Source: Hyalella azteca (Eukaryota; Arthropoda; Malacostraca; Amphipoda; Hyalellidae). From it: a stretch of DNA of 64,000 bases. Within the stretch, counting starts at the first letter, position 1. Each line of letters starts with the position of its first letter. The notes below the pieces were generated by a model that worked only from the letters and a program-made list of their open reading frames with translations, was not told the origin of the DNA and did not search any database. The position numbers and the translations under genes are program-made. The stretch is taken from the NCBI RefSeq assembly GCF_000764305.2, contig NW_025945712.1:8232-72231 (forward strand), given 5' to 3'. Below, one piece after another: positions 22,801-34,000 of this stretch.

Positions 22801-23244
22801 AATGTATATCAAAAAATATCAAACCCGTGCTAGATATACACAAATTTGGTCGTTGATTAAACACGTTTCCTGATGTCTTCATATAACACGGAACAGAAAC
22901 ATAAATACATCAATGCTGTCATCTTAAACAACAGTTACTTTGGCGACTTGCCTTCACTATAAAGCGGAAATTAAACTTTCTGTGAGCATTTAATTAAGTA
23001 ATAGTCTTCAGGAACGAGCGTTGTTCCGCCGACGCAACTAACTCAGTGTACCTAGTGACCCGGAGCAGCGCGTATAAATCCGGACTTTTAAGGATATCTG
23101 AAGCGGAATTCCGGCCGCAAAATTGAGGCGGGAAAGCTTTGAGTAAATTGCAGTACAGGGAAGAAAAAATCCTTTGCGATAGCCTGCCTCACTCAAACAA
23201 ATGAGGGCGTCGCTATGGCCTCACATGAACGAGAGCTGCGCAGC
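19890..23244. other. 3.3 kb of unique DNA, no confirmed gene
   Basis: This is the longest stretch of ordinary-looking sequence in the window. The largest non-repeat frame of the whole window is here (21210-21656, minus, 148 codons), overlapped on the other strand by 21391-21618 (75 codons). Neither has a domain I know. TATAAA at 23073-23078, in a slightly GC-rich patch, is a possible core promoter, with nothing downstream to support it. Confidence 0.35.
21210..21656 (-). CDS. Longest non-repeat open frame, doubtful
   Basis: A 148-codon frame with start and stop outside any tandem repeat. The product has two hydrophobic stretches (around LSILVLSSVIILNI and a C-terminal IFLNYLFQLLCSLIIS) that could be membrane segments, but AT-rich DNA yields such residues easily. 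The opposite strand is open at 21391-21618 with a more soluble composition, so at most one of the two is coding. I recognise neither, and no splice sites or neighbours support it. Confidence 0.15.
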   Translation of the reverse strand: MLSSSTDELTLPNHHKFAVFRVTKQKFLVERSFMRLLEPCSAIRFVIFSGPDAEIKFQVASLPIAPAVRLCLWTIDLSILVLSSVIILNITEADPQYQMSIKYCIKSACTKHRFFHLSNTLLFVFGEKWYHCIFLNYLFQLLCSLIIS

Positions 23245-23370
23245 CCAGGGTCTACACAGTTCCAGGGTCTACACAGTTCCAGGGTCTACACAGTTCCAGG
23301 GTCTACACAGTTCCAGGGTCTACACAGTTGGAAGGTCTACACAGTTCCAGGGTCTACACACTTCGAGGGT
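23245..23370. repeat. 17-bp minisatellite in unique context
   Basis: About seven copies of CCAGGGTCTACACAGTT with variants (TTGGAAGG, CACTTCGAGG) at the right edge. It is the same family as 19059-19275, flanked here by unique sequence on both sides. Confidence 0.93.
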
Positions 23371-24254
23371 CTTTCTGTTACCCCCTGAATGCTGGACTAA
23401 TTAATTTCCTATTAAATTTACATGAAGAACAAATTAAACTGTAAATATGTAAATGAAATCAACACTTTAAACATCGCAACGCTTCGTGAATTGAGGAAAG
23501 AATTATGAGATATTATACTTAATTGTTTTGATAATAATCAGTGTCAGATATATATTCAAAGTATAATTTCTATTAAACTGCATTACAATCATGTCATATC
23601 ATATAATCAATGCAATAAACATTTAACCAATAGTCCCGCTCCCAAGAGCGATTACTTGGTGCTGATTATAAAAATCTTGAGCTAAGCCAAATTATGGGAA
23701 TCGACATCGGTAAGAATATGAACTTTTTGCAGAATCTGTAAGAATCTGAACCTTGATGCCACGTACGTTGCTCCCTTAATACCAAATAATACCCTTAATC
23801 ACAGCTACGCAAATAAAATTCTTTTCCGTACAGATCTCTCTGCTCAACTATTCTGTATGATTGTGTGAGTTTGGAATCATCAATGCCAATAAGATCATAC
23901 ACTAGTAAGTTCTCTTAAGAAAATATTCGTGCTTGTTTTCAGCTCAAATTAAAATCCATTGGAACGACCTAGATGTGAGCGCTATATACTATATATAGTA
24001 TCATTTATTTTAACAAATTTCATGAGAATTATCCGCGGGTGTTCAACTTCGGAAATTACAATAATAGTCAAACGTAGGATAGAATGGCAATGTAGCGTCA
24101 GCAATTTTATTAGTTATTAACACGTATTTTTGTGTTGAAATCTTCAACATGAGATAAAAATTTGACGATTTTCACTCTTTGCGAGTGAAATTTTATGTAG
24201 AATTAAATCTAGTTGGTCCATTGAAAGAATAAGCATTGGTAAGAGAAACAAAAA
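23371..24254. other. AT-rich stretch, nothing recognised
   Basis: Unique AT-rich DNA. Two fragments resemble the following array: ACGTACGTTGCTCCCTTAAT at 23761-23780 is a reverse-complement match to its unit. Confidence 0.4.
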
Positions 24255-24608
24255 TGTGGTATTAAGGGAGCGATGTACGTGGTATTGAGGGAGCGACGTA
24301 CGTGGTATCAAAGAGGCGACGTACGTGGTATTAAAGAGGCTACGTACGTGGTATTGAGGGAGCGACGTACGTGGTATTAAAGAGGCGACGTACGTGGTAT
24401 TGAGGGAGCGACGTACGTGGTATTAAGAAGGCGACGTACGTGGTATTGAGGGAGCGACGTCCGTGGTATTAAGGGAGCGACGTACGTGGTATTAAGGGAG
24501 CGACGTACGCGGTATTAAGGGAGCGACGTACGTGGCATTAAGGAGGCGACGTACGTGGTATTGAGGGAGCGACGTACGTGGTATTAAGGAGGCGACGTAC
24601 GTGGTATT
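24255..24608. repeat. 23-bp minisatellite with ACGTACGT cores
   Basis: About 15 copies of a 23-bp unit (GTACGTGGTATTAAGGGAGC then GAC) with AAGGAGG, AAAGAGG and GAGGGAG variants. Each unit boundary creates the palindrome ACGTACGT. It runs directly into the N gap. Confidence 0.95.
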
Positions 24609-24963
24609 NNNNNNNNNNNNNNNNNNNNNNNNNNNNNNNNNNNNNNNNNNNNNNNNNNNNNNNNNNNNNNNNNNNNNNNNNNNNNNNNNNNNNNNNNNNN
24701 NNNNNNNNNNNNNNNNNNNNNNNNNNNNNNNNNNNNNNNNNNNNNNNNNNNNNNNNNNNNNNNNNNNNNNNNNNNNNNNNNNNNNNNNNNNNNNNNNNNN
24801 NNNNNNNNNNNNNNNNNNNNNNNNNNNNNNNNNNNNNNNNNNNNNNNNNNNNNNNNNNNNNNNNNNNNNNNNNNNNNNNNNNNNNNNNNNNNNNNNNNNN
24901 NNNNNNNNNNNNNNNNNNNNNNNNNNNNNNNNNNNNNNNNNNNNNNNNNNNNNNNNNNNNNNN
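24609..24963. other. 355-bp assembly gap
   Basis: Run of Ns. A different array lies on each side, so the true sequence and size are unknown. Confidence 0.99.
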
Positions 24964-25056
24964 CCCCACCGTTACTACCCCACCGTTACTACCCCACCGT
25001 TACTACCCCACCGTTACTACCCCACCGTTACTACCCCACCGTTACTACCCCACCAT
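24964..25056. repeat. 14-bp minisatellite
   Basis: About 6.5 copies of CCCCACCGTTACTA, starting at the edge of the N gap. Confidence 0.95.
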
Positions 25057-26732
25057 ATTCATTCCTTTTCATTTTCCAATTAGTCCATCAAAATCATCAA
25101 AATTTCTTGCCGGCGTTGGGTGATCGCAAAAAAATAACTTACACATAGAAAAAATAAAGTGTACAGGTTTACCGCAGCTAGAACTGTACACTGCAAATTA
25201 CACTGCAAAAAAAATACACTGCAATGAAAAATACACTGTAATAAAAAATACACTAATAAAAAGTACACTATAAAATAAAATACGCTGTACAAATATGCGA
25301 CATTTGTGGCCGAGAGGAGGAGGGTGTAAGCGGCCTCAGGCATATTTGAGAACAGGCAGATGCAGACCAGGAAGAATAGACCAGCCGTGCTAAAGATAGA
25401 CCTTTGAGTGCAAGGCTTTGTTCAGAGTCAAGATATATTGCAGACAAAAGACATGGAGTGCACATGAGTATATGGAATAACAAACAAGATCTGTAGGTTA
25501 GATGGACATTGTAGAGTATCTACCTATGTACATACATAAATAGGTCACAAAAATTGAGCCTCTTGGTGGCATTTAAGTTTTGAATCAATAAGTCAATCTA
25601 TTTAAATTTTTAAATCAATCAATTTGGGCGTGGTACAGACAATCCTTAGAACTCTTTACCCCTAATTAGGATTAGAGTTCTTGTCCTCTTGACTACTTAC
25701 TCGACGCACAAAATACTCTGAACGAAGAGAAAATTCGACCATATCGACTTTGGAAATTTTAAATTTAACGCCAAATAAGCTCCTGCCGCCATCTATGTAA
25801 CTATTATAAATAGGACATTCTGTCTGCATGTAATGATCTTTGGATGATGAATAAACGCTTGGAGTAAACGTAGCGTGACATAAATGGTTAAGAGAGAGCG
25901 ACATAAATGTTAGGAGAGAGTGACATAAATGGTTAGAAGAGAGTGACATAAATGGTCAGGAGAGAGCTTACCCAACTTATCTGCACAAGCTATAGTTGAC
26001 ATTCGAAGATATACGAGTACAAAAAAAAACATTCCTGCGACACTTGACACTGGCCTTGCAGTCACCTAATCTAGAACGAGTATCTCAGTGGAGATCTCAA
26101 CATTAGCAACCGAAATTAGCAATGATTTAATTGAATTAACGACATACCTATACCAGATAAATTTCAGATCAACCCTGAATAACCGAAGCAGAGGCAAGAG
26201 TTTTCTCTAGAAGGTAACTGGATAATACCGGATATCGTATAGTTCGGGTTCCCTATATATAGCAAAACTCGTACATATATAGCAGTTATAACACTCGACA
26301 CATTATTTCTCGAATTTCAAAACACTTCATCCAAAAGGTATTAGCTTCGGACAAATTAAGAAAAATTTGAATATGTGCCTTGTGGTAATGACAAAACATC
26401 AAAAATCATTTATAACGTCAATAATTTAATGTAAATAAATAAATGTATCAATTAAATTTACAAGCAATACTAACTTCTAATTACTCCACAACTGCAGAGA
26501 CAAATATATGGCCTTGATATCATAACAAGAAGTTGTCGTAACAAGAAAAAACTTACTTGAATATATTACATTATATTGAATGTAATACCACAAGAGAATG
26601 TAATATTGAATGTAATAACCACAACAGTTTTTACTAAGCGATGGAAGCTTCTGTTTGTCTGTCGTACAGCAAAACATTTAGCATGCAACAGTATTGACAA
26701 GCGGACACGCCTTTTCGTGGTAGCATGACTGG
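25057..26732. other. Low-complexity and unassigned DNA
   Basis: It includes an irregular AAATACACTGCAA-type repeat (25190-25290) and four copies of a ~21-bp unit, AGAGAGTGACATAAATGGTT (25870-25965). The remainder is unique, with only short frames of no known family. Confidence 0.5.
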
Positions 26733-26895
26733 GCTCAGCAACCCAGCCCTCCTTGTCACACTAACCATGCAGCGTCCCAGCCCTCCTTGTCACACTAACC
26801 GTGCAGCGCTTCAGTTCTCCTTGTCACACTAACCGTGCAGCGCTTCAGTTCTCCTTGTCACACTAACCGTGCAGCGCTTCAGTTCTTATCACACT
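26733..26895. repeat. 34-bp minisatellite
   Basis: About 4.5 copies of a 34-bp unit starting CTCCTTGTCACACTAACCGT and ending GCGCTTCAGTT. Early copies read CCCAGCCCTC. The last is truncated. Confidence 0.9.
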
Positions 26896-27514
26896 AACCG
26901 TTCGTATCTCAGGACTTCACTCGCAACTAACATGGCGGTTTAAGGAAAAAAAATATAAAAAATACCAGACAATAATTATTCAGACCAGAGGTGGAATTCT
27001 TCAAATGGTTGCTGATGGTCTGGTATTCAATGGCGTTTGTGAACCAAAACTTTCATGCCAACTATTCTAACAAGCTGTCTGCGCTCTGAATAAATGTTAA
27101 TTAATGCATGTACGGCACAACATACCCAATCTTATCAGACCAAGGTTTATTACTATCAGACCTATGTTCTTACTCCTTTACTTACTCTTACTACTATTCA
27201 GTACGTGGGATGAAAAGTAATGTTGCATGGAGAATTCATCTGAATGTTTCATGAATCGATTAACCTCAGCACGGGAGGGAGCAAGATTTAGTAATTTTTT
27301 CACAATATTTTGTTCAGAAAATATTTTCAGCTGAACATTTTAGTCCAAGTAAAATATAAGTGATTGGCACAAACCTTACTAGCCCTGCACTGTATTGTGC
27401 ACCAAGAAGTACTTGCACTATTCGCCAACATAAAAAAATCCATGGCCCGTTAGCAAGACGATTAAGAATATATAACTTTCCGACACCGCCAATATGAAGA
27501 ATTATTTCAAGTTA

Positions 27515-27680
27515 TTACAGGAATCATTATACATGAATATGGGTTTCAAGTATTCAAGTATATGTGAATTTGGGCTACAAGTGTTCATATATGTGAATAT
27601 GGGTTTAAATATTCATACATGTGTATATGAGTTTCACGTATTCATATATACGTGAATACGGATCTCAAGTATTCATAACA
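27515..27680. repeat. Degenerate ~30-bp repeat
   Basis: Imperfect repeats of GAATATGGGTTTCAAGTATT followed by CATATATGT. Old and diverged. Confidence 0.6.
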
Positions 27681-27722
27681 ATTTAGGAGCACTATGAATT
27701 AACCGATCTCTGGTCCAATTGT

Positions 27723-27950
27723 CATACCACAACCATGGTGGTGCAGGCAGCCTGGTTGTCACACCAGCACTACCACAACCATGGTGGTGCAGGCAGCCTG
27801 GTTGTCACACCAGCACTACCACAACCATGGTGGTGCAGGTAGCCTGGTTGTCACACCAGCACTACCACAACCATGGTGGTGCAGGTAGCATGGTTGTCAT
27901 ACCAGCACTACCACAACCATGGTAGAGGCAGCATGGTTGTCACACCAGAG
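27723..27950. repeat. 46-bp minisatellite, block 1
   Basis: About five copies of a 46-bp unit containing ACCACAACCATGGTGGTGCA and CTGGTTGTCACACCAGCACT. CCATGG and its flanks are palindromic. It is the same family as 30275-30842. Confidence 0.95.
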
Positions 27951-28300
27951 GCTGGTTTATTTATAGCGTCGTCTTGAAGGTTAGGCGCGTGTTGCCTGGA
28001 TCTCATTTGTATGCACTCACTGAACTAAGCGGCACTTTGTCTTTAAATCGATGCCTTTTCGCCCTTGGGTGAGCCATTCTGACCCAATTTTGTTTGTCTG
28101 TCCGATGTTTGTCTGCATAGAAAAAATTGTGTCACTATTTAGACAATGTGACCCATTCATGTTTTTCTGTACATGTTGATGCCAGTGCAAGCAACAAACA
28201 AAAATCGCAGAACGAACACAGTATTAATTTACTCTTTACAATCGTCGAGCTAAAAGATGACAGCCGTATCAAGTTTGAAGCACCGAATTCAGCTTGAATG
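27951..28300. other. Unassigned stretch
   Basis: GTCATACC-type satellite edge followed by unique sequence. A minus-strand frame at 28135-28320 has no known domain. Confidence 0.35.
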
Positions 28301-28467
28301 TTTTTAGCGCATTTTCTCATTTATGGAAAAAATGCACTATTGTGCTCGCCATGTCCGTCTGTCTGTCCATCTGTCCGTCCGTCTGTCCGTGACCTCAAGT
28401 TTTCGTCGACGGGAAAATGCGCTCTCTGTCACTCACTGCAGTGGGTACCGAGTTATATGTTTTTTTA
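28301..28467 (+). repeat. Dispersed repeat, family 1, copy 3
   Basis: Plus-oriented full-length copy: TTTTTAGCGCATTTTCTCAT at the start, then the GTCCGTCTGTCC run, a GGGAAAATGCGCTCTCTGTC segment, CACTCACTGCAGTGGGTA and GTTATATGTTTTTTTAA. A shifted base breaks the 16-bp palindrome on one side. Confidence 0.9.
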
Positions 28468-29155
28468 ATTGAGAGACATAAAGGCAACAAGGTTTATTAA
28501 TATTATTATAGCTATGCACGAGTTTACCGATAAAATTCGTTGCTTTGACATGTTTAAAATTTATGATAGTATATCAGAAATTTTCGAGATTAATACATAT
28601 GCTTTTACAGGAAGATGGGAACATTGAACAAAACTCTACAGTATTTATAAGTTAATGTCCTCTTTGTTAAATTAATGTTTGTCGCCTCCGCTGAATGTTT
28701 TGAGTCCAGTTATTACATAACGATCTTGTGAAAAGATATGACATACATTAGACAAGATGAAATCAAGCGCAAATAAAATTTGAAACGTCATGCGTTTGAG
28801 AATTTAACCTATTTTACTTTATTTTAACCTTATTTATTTTTTTTAATCACATGCAGTTCTTGACTTAGCAACTGAGCCTCGACTTCGTATCAAGAGAGTG
28901 ATCAGAATACTAATCAATCAATGTCAGTACATCAACATGTATTGCTCGGAATGTTCAGGTCAAGAAAACACCATAGTTAGCTTGAAAAAAACAAGCCTGC
29001 ACAGTATAAGTAACCGCTGAATTATTCGTATATAATTCAGCTGTTATATAGTATTAGTAGTAAGTATAAACAACTACACTTATTCGTGAGCGCCTTCGTT
29101 CGTGTGTGCGTATAGACAACAATGCGTTGAAAACTAAGCCACGAGATAAGTGTAC
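28468..29155. other. AT-rich stretch, nothing recognised
   Basis: Unique AT-rich DNA without a supported gene. Confidence 0.4.
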
Positions 29156-29159
29156 GAAT

Positions 29160-29570
29160 GATAAGGATAAGGACTAAGCCGTACGGATAAGTGTACGAAG
29201 TATTAGCACGTATAGAGGCAGCCGGGGTGTACAAATAAGTCTATGTGATGAGTGGTATAGAGTAGGGATAAGTGTACGAAGTAGGAGCACGTATATAGGC
29301 AGTCTGCGAGTACAAAAATGTCTATGGGATAAGCGTACAGAGTATGGATAAGTGTACGAAGTAGAAGCACGTATAGAGGCGGCAGTCTGCGAGTACAAAA
29401 ATGTCTATGGGAAGAGCTGTGCAGCGTAGGGATAGGTGTACAAATTAAGTAGAAGCACGTATATAGGCAACCGGGGTGTGCAAAAATGTCTATGGGATAA
29501 GCGTACAGAGTATGGATAAGTGTGCGAAGTAGAAGCACATGTCGAGGCAGGCTTCAGTGTACGATGTATA
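29160..29570. repeat. ~75-bp degenerate tandem repeat
   Basis: About five copies of a unit built from GGATAAGTGTACGAAGTAGA, AGCACGTATAGAGGCAG and GTACAAAAATGTCTATGGGA. Copies differ by indels. The minus-strand frames at 29037-29538 follow the repeat. Confidence 0.85.
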
Positions 29571-30048
29571 GAAAGAAGCACGTGTCGAGTTCACTGTACA
29601 CAAATATCTAGGTTCCGGCACAAAGGCCCCTTGTCCTGCTGAAGAACTTGATCATATCTAAGAAAGCGGACACCTGCATTCCGATGATGTTATGAAAGAG
29701 AGCTTCATTCGTATGTGCATTTTATACATTTAATTATCTATTTAGTGAACATTAATATGCATGGAAATATCTATATACCTAGTTCACGTATCTATAATTA
29801 GCTACGGATGTCAACACGGCTTATGCCCTTTCGACCACATGACAGGTGGAANCTTCATCGCAGTTTAACAAGAATATACCACGGGATATTTCCAAACGCA
29901 TATAGAATTTTTTTCTCAGCATCCTTTGTAGAAAATCATCAGCTCCTTAACAGCGCTATTCATTTATCTTCATTTGGATAAATACCTCTTATTTTCTCCG
30001 TGAATATGGAAGTACATCAAAGTACGAGACGACGTATATAATTAACTT
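29571..30048. other. Unassigned stretch with a single N
   Basis: Unique sequence with an isolated N at 29852 that probably marks a contig join. No gene is seen. Confidence 0.5.
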
Positions 30049-30274
30049 GAGTAGTTAGCTACCGTCACTCATTAGCATGCCTGATAATGCAAGGGTAGTT
30101 AGCTCTCAAAATAATCAACAACATGACTATATATCAGTTTCAATCCAGTAAAATTTGGATTTCGTTCGATATAGCTTGATTCACAACATCGCAGTGCCTC
30201 ATTTCATTTCAAATCAAAATCCGATATAGTTTATTCATTTCTCGTCAAAATAGAATGAATTTAAGCAGCACACG
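30049..30274. repeat. Segmental duplication block W (version A)
   Basis: 30049-30113 matches part of 34729-34785 and 30111-30274 matches 35008-35171, ending at GAATGAATTTAAGCAGCACA followed by CG. Version B carries ~220 bp of extra sequence between the two matching parts. Confidence 0.85.
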
Positions 30275-30842
30275 ATGGTGCAGACATCCTGGTTGTCACA
30301 GCAGCACTACCACAACCATGGTGGTGCAGGGCATCCTGGTTGTCACATCAGCACCACCACAACCATGGTGGTGCAGACAGGACGGCACTCCACCACCATG
30401 GTGGTGCAGACATCATGGTTGTCACACCAGCACCACCACAACCATGGTGGTGCAGGCAGCATGGTTGTTACACCAGCACCACCACAACCATGGTGGTGCA
30501 GGCAGCATGGTTGTCACATCAGCACCACCACAACCATGGTGGTGCAGGCATCATGGTTGTCACACCAGCACTACCACAACCATGGTGGTGGCAGCATGGT
30601 TGTCACAGCAGCACCACCACAACCATGGTGGTGCAGGCAGCCTGGTTGTCACACCAGCACTACCACAACCATGGTGGTGCAGGCATCATGGTTGTCACAC
30701 CAGCACTACCACAACCATGGTGGTGGCAGCCTGGTTGTCACACCAGCACTACCACAACCATGGTGGTGCAGGCAGTATGGTTGTCACACCAGCACTACCA
30801 CAACCATGGTGGTGCAGGCATCATGGTTGTTACACCAGCACT
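30275..30842. repeat. 46-bp minisatellite, block 2
   Basis: About 12 copies of the 46-bp unit seen at 27723, with CATC/CAGC and ACCACC/ACTACC variants. Three overlapping plus frames (30255-30925) stay open only because the unit has no stop in any frame. It sits exactly between blocks W and Y of version A; version B has no such array. Confidence 0.95.
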
Positions 30843-31500
30843 ACAATACTCTCTGCATGCATAGCAAAAAGTTACCGATAACTAATTCAAAATTAGTCGA
30901 ACAGCTGTCCAATGTATATAACTAGGTTGTCTAAATCGATTAAGCACAATCACTCGCTACTTTAAGGCACAAAAACTTACACGAGTGCAAATCTAGATTT
31001 CAGATTTAAATCAATGAATCTAATCAAATTTTCCCTAAGTTCAGGCCTCATCAGGACATTACGCACGATTTACGTTCACCGCAATATCACTTCATCTACA
31101 AGAAGGCTTTAATTAATATACACAATATATTTTCACATCCACCAAATATCTTCACACGTACTCACGAAAAATTTTTACATACACAATAAGCTTTTACATC
31201 AACAAAATATTTTTACATCAACAAAATATTTTTACATCAACAAAATATTTTTACATCAACAAAATATTTTTACATACACAATAGGTTTTTTCATCAAGAA
31301 GATATTTTTACATCCACAACTTGATAGTCGGGTGGGAATGGCAGAATCGACTAAAACTCGCATTAAAAAATTGACGGTACATTCCCATAAGCAGACCACG
31401 TGACCATAAGCAGACCACGTGAAGACCTTGGAAGTACATGCAGCGCAAGCAGCCACATCGCAGGTCTTCTTATAAACAAAACTGGGACGGCGTCACTGGG

Positions 31501-31603
31501 CAGTGCATTGAGTGCTTGCGCTCAATGCACTGCAACGCTTGTCTTGGCCGAACGCTTGGCACAAGCGTTGGACTGCCAAGCGCCACAGTGGCGCTTGGCA
31601 GTC
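31501..31603. repeat. Cluster of perfect hairpins
   Basis: CAGTGCATTGAG (31501-31512) pairs with CTCAATGCACTG (31521-31532) around 8 nt. GACTGCCAAGCGCCA (31571-31585) pairs with TGGCGCTTGGCAGTC (31589-31603) around 3 nt. Further GCTTGGC/GCCAAGC pieces lie between. The matching point in version B (near 41811-41830) runs straight from CAGTGCATTGA to TAGTCAAGT, so ~80 bp here is extra or rearranged. Confidence 0.85.
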
Positions 31604-32334
31604 AAGTGGCGCTTGTCTTGACCGGACAGGAGCAGCGAGCGAGAATTTCATACACAAGCTTCAGGGTCCACACTATTCGACCTTCATTATTGCCATTATA
31701 AATTTTATTAATGTTATTATTAGTATTCTACGAAGCGATGGACGCCAGATGAACTTCGAGGGCACGTTACACATAAGTTTAATAGCAATCAAAAAAATAT
31801 AATATAAAGAGACGAGAACGGATGAAAACTATTATAAATGACTATACACAACATTCAACAGCTCGACGAAATCGTTTTGTCTTAAGGCGTCGACGAAATA
31901 AGCAGAACTTTGTTTATTTCGATAAAAACTTCGTAACTAATTATATAAAAATACTTCTGTTTATTTCTCATAATTACTGATCTAAATATTTTTGAAATAT
32001 TATTCCATAAAATTATCGCAATATAAACCTCGCTTCAGTTGTATTAATAGTGTTCGAGGACTGATTCATTATAAATTAATGACATCATAACTAGAACGCT
32101 ACAGTTTTGATGCCAATAATTAACGTAACTGGAAACACTGAATTAGTCATTTTCAGTAATCGCTGTAGGAAATTTCGCTTCGTGAACATTTAATAAATTT
32201 TCGTCATTGTCTTAACTATACATTAAAATCTGGTCAATAATTAGTTTATTAAAATATACGAGTACTTCATTAACAATTGAAGAATGTCTTTACTCTACGT
32301 CCCTCCTACGACACCTTTACAAACACCAAAACAT

Positions 32335-32773
32335 ACAGAGGCAAATGATCGCTTAAAAACTCTTAAGAATCTCAGGTTTAAAGACAATCACTGATCTGAA
32401 TTACAGAGGCAAAAGGTCGCTTCAAAACCTCTTAAAAATCGCAAGTTTAAAGACAATCACTGAGCCGAATTACAGAGGCAAAAGGTCGCTTCAAAACCTC
32501 TTAAAAATCGCAAGTTTAAAGACAATCACTGATCTGAATAACAGAGGCAAAAGGTCGCTTCAAAACCTCTTAAAAATCGCAAGTTTAAAGACAATCACTG
32601 ATCTGAATTACAGAGGCAAAAGGTCGCTTCAAAACCTCTTAAAAATCGCAAGTTTAAAGACAATCACTGATCTGAATAACAGAGGCAAAAGGTCGCTTCA
32701 AAACCTCTTAAAAATCGCAAGTTTAAAGACAATCACTGATCTGAATAACAGAGGCAAAAGGTCGCTTCAAAAC
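32335..32773. repeat. 69-bp minisatellite (version A)
   Basis: About 6.4 copies of a 69-bp unit with CAGAGGCAAAAGGTCGCTTC, AAAACCTCTTAAAAATCGCA and AGTTTAAAGACAATCACTGA. Homologous to 42390-43030. It is cut in mid-unit by the adapter at 32774. Confidence 0.95.
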
Positions 32774-32811
32774 CTGTCTCTTATACACATCTAGATGTGT
32801 ATAAGAGACAG
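32774..32811. other. Nextera mate-pair junction adapter (artefact)
   Basis: Third copy of the 38-bp double mosaic end. Left is the 69-bp array; right is block X, which in version B lies before block Y instead of after it. Confidence 0.97.
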
Positions 32812-33405
32812 ATTCAATTGACAGAATAAATAATTTTGCAAAATTTAAATTCTTCTTAAATTCTAAAAATAAAATTTAAAAATTACTCTTTTTTAATATT
32901 TGATAATAAAATTAGAAATTCATTGTACATGCGTAACATCGGATACCTACACTGAATTCTTTAGAAGTGTTGTCTTTAAAAATTAATTTTTAAACGCATA
33001 TAATTTCTTTTTTCGTCGAAAAAACAAATTCAATACTATGCGCGAATTATCCGCAACAGGAAACTCTCCTGTTGATCTGAGCGCGATGGCATGCTAAGCG
33101 CCGGTCAAACAGAAGGGCAAAGTTCGGGTTAAATAAATGCACAGTGAACAGAGCAACGAGCATGCAATGCAATAGGGTACAAACACTGACTACCAAGTGG
33201 TAATTACCTACAATGATGATAATAATTCTTCACCATAACTCATCTGCACGTTCAAGATCGATATCAACGTCTAGCCTACTGCAGCACTAAGGTTCAAGGG
33301 TATAGCGGCTTAGGAGAAATCGATCGTATGTAAATATGTATGTCATGTAAACATCAGTACGTATATACCGCATTAAATTGGGGCTACTTTATCGGAAAAG
33401 TTCAT
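32812..33405. repeat. Segmental duplication block X (version A)
   Basis: Matches 39607-40199 with few differences (GTGAACAGAGCAACGAGCAT versus GTTAACAGAGCAACAAGCAT; a short indel near ATCGATATCAACG). It starts inside a family 2 repeat at ATTCAATTGACAG, directly after the adapter, and ends five bases before an N. Confidence 0.95.
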
Positions 33406-33409
33406 AATA

Positions 33410-33410
33410 N
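33410..33410. other. Single N (assembly join)
   Basis: Isolated N between blocks X and Z of version A. Confidence 0.8.
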
Positions 33411-34000
33411 AACACGTGTTAATTATGACAGTTAAATCAGCATCGAAATTATGGTGAGCTAAATAACGCATTGACAATCTCAGTTACCGTCCCAACTAAA
33501 TAAATTAAAGTTAGATCTGTTACCAAACAATCAACGTTTTACCATTAAATATTTTACCATCACAACTTTCGAACATCGTAAGAACATTTATAGTGGTCTT
33601 GGTCTGGCGATGATTGTTCAGCTACACTGTTAGATAAAACGGTGAAAAAACGGTCCCACTGGCGTTCTAGCTAGTGGCCGGTCGCCCCGTGAAAATAAAC
33701 TGTTTCGCCGTTTTTATCAGATGTTTTACGGATTTCTCGTGTTAAATTAGAATAAAATCGGCGACACGGTGTTACTTTTCACGTGCCGAGCGGCCACTAA
33801 AACGCCGGTAATACCGTTAACGGTAATTTTTCTAACAGCGTATAAGTACCCAGACGGCGACGAAGGGTTCGCAAGAGTCGTTGCCGATGCTTCACTGAAT
33901 AATTGATATTATGAAGCAGAACAAGCGAGGTGCCAGCCAACGATGTGCTTGTTCGTTGGCACTCAAAGCAATAAGGCAAATGCAAGGAAGCTCTGAAGTG
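33411..34000. repeat. Segmental duplication block Z (version A)
   Basis: 33411-33540 is identical to 44883-45012, and 33906-34000 is identical to 45014-45108. The 365 bp between (33541-33905) is absent from version B and holds a 216-bp MITE. The ORF that is intact in B (45019-45327) is cut short here. Confidence 0.93.
33625..33840. mobile_element. 216-bp TA-flanked MITE
   Basis: The ends are inverted: CACTGTTAGA at 33625 and TCTAACAGCG ending at 33840 (9 of 10 match). TA flanks both sides (33623-33624 and 33841-33842), as for Tc1/mariner-type insertions. Inversion continues inward (CCCACTGGCGTTCTAG versus CCACTAAAACGCCGG), so much of it folds back. It has no coding capacity. It lies in the part of block Z that version B lacks. 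Confidence 0.75.

Larger units (their letters stand above)
30846..32773. repeat. Segmental duplication block Y (version A)
   Basis: Diverged copy of the sequence starting at 40237 (shared start ATACTCTCTGCATGCATAGC). It contains the ATTTTTACATCAACAAAAT repeats (31180-31310), only two units of the 19-bp CACGTG repeat that is expanded in version B, and a hairpin cluster absent from B. It ends in the 69-bp array, cut by a Nextera junction. Confidence 0.9.

Noticed and set aside
24538..25123. Frames across the N gap
   Set aside because: Most of each product is unknown residues.
30255..30925. Three overlapping frames of 174-216 codons
   Set aside because: The 46-bp unit lacks stops in all plus frames; the peptides are the same unit read in rotation.
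32335..32773. CRISPR-like array
   Set aside because: The 69-bp units are continuous tandem copies with no unique spacers; the context is eukaryotic.
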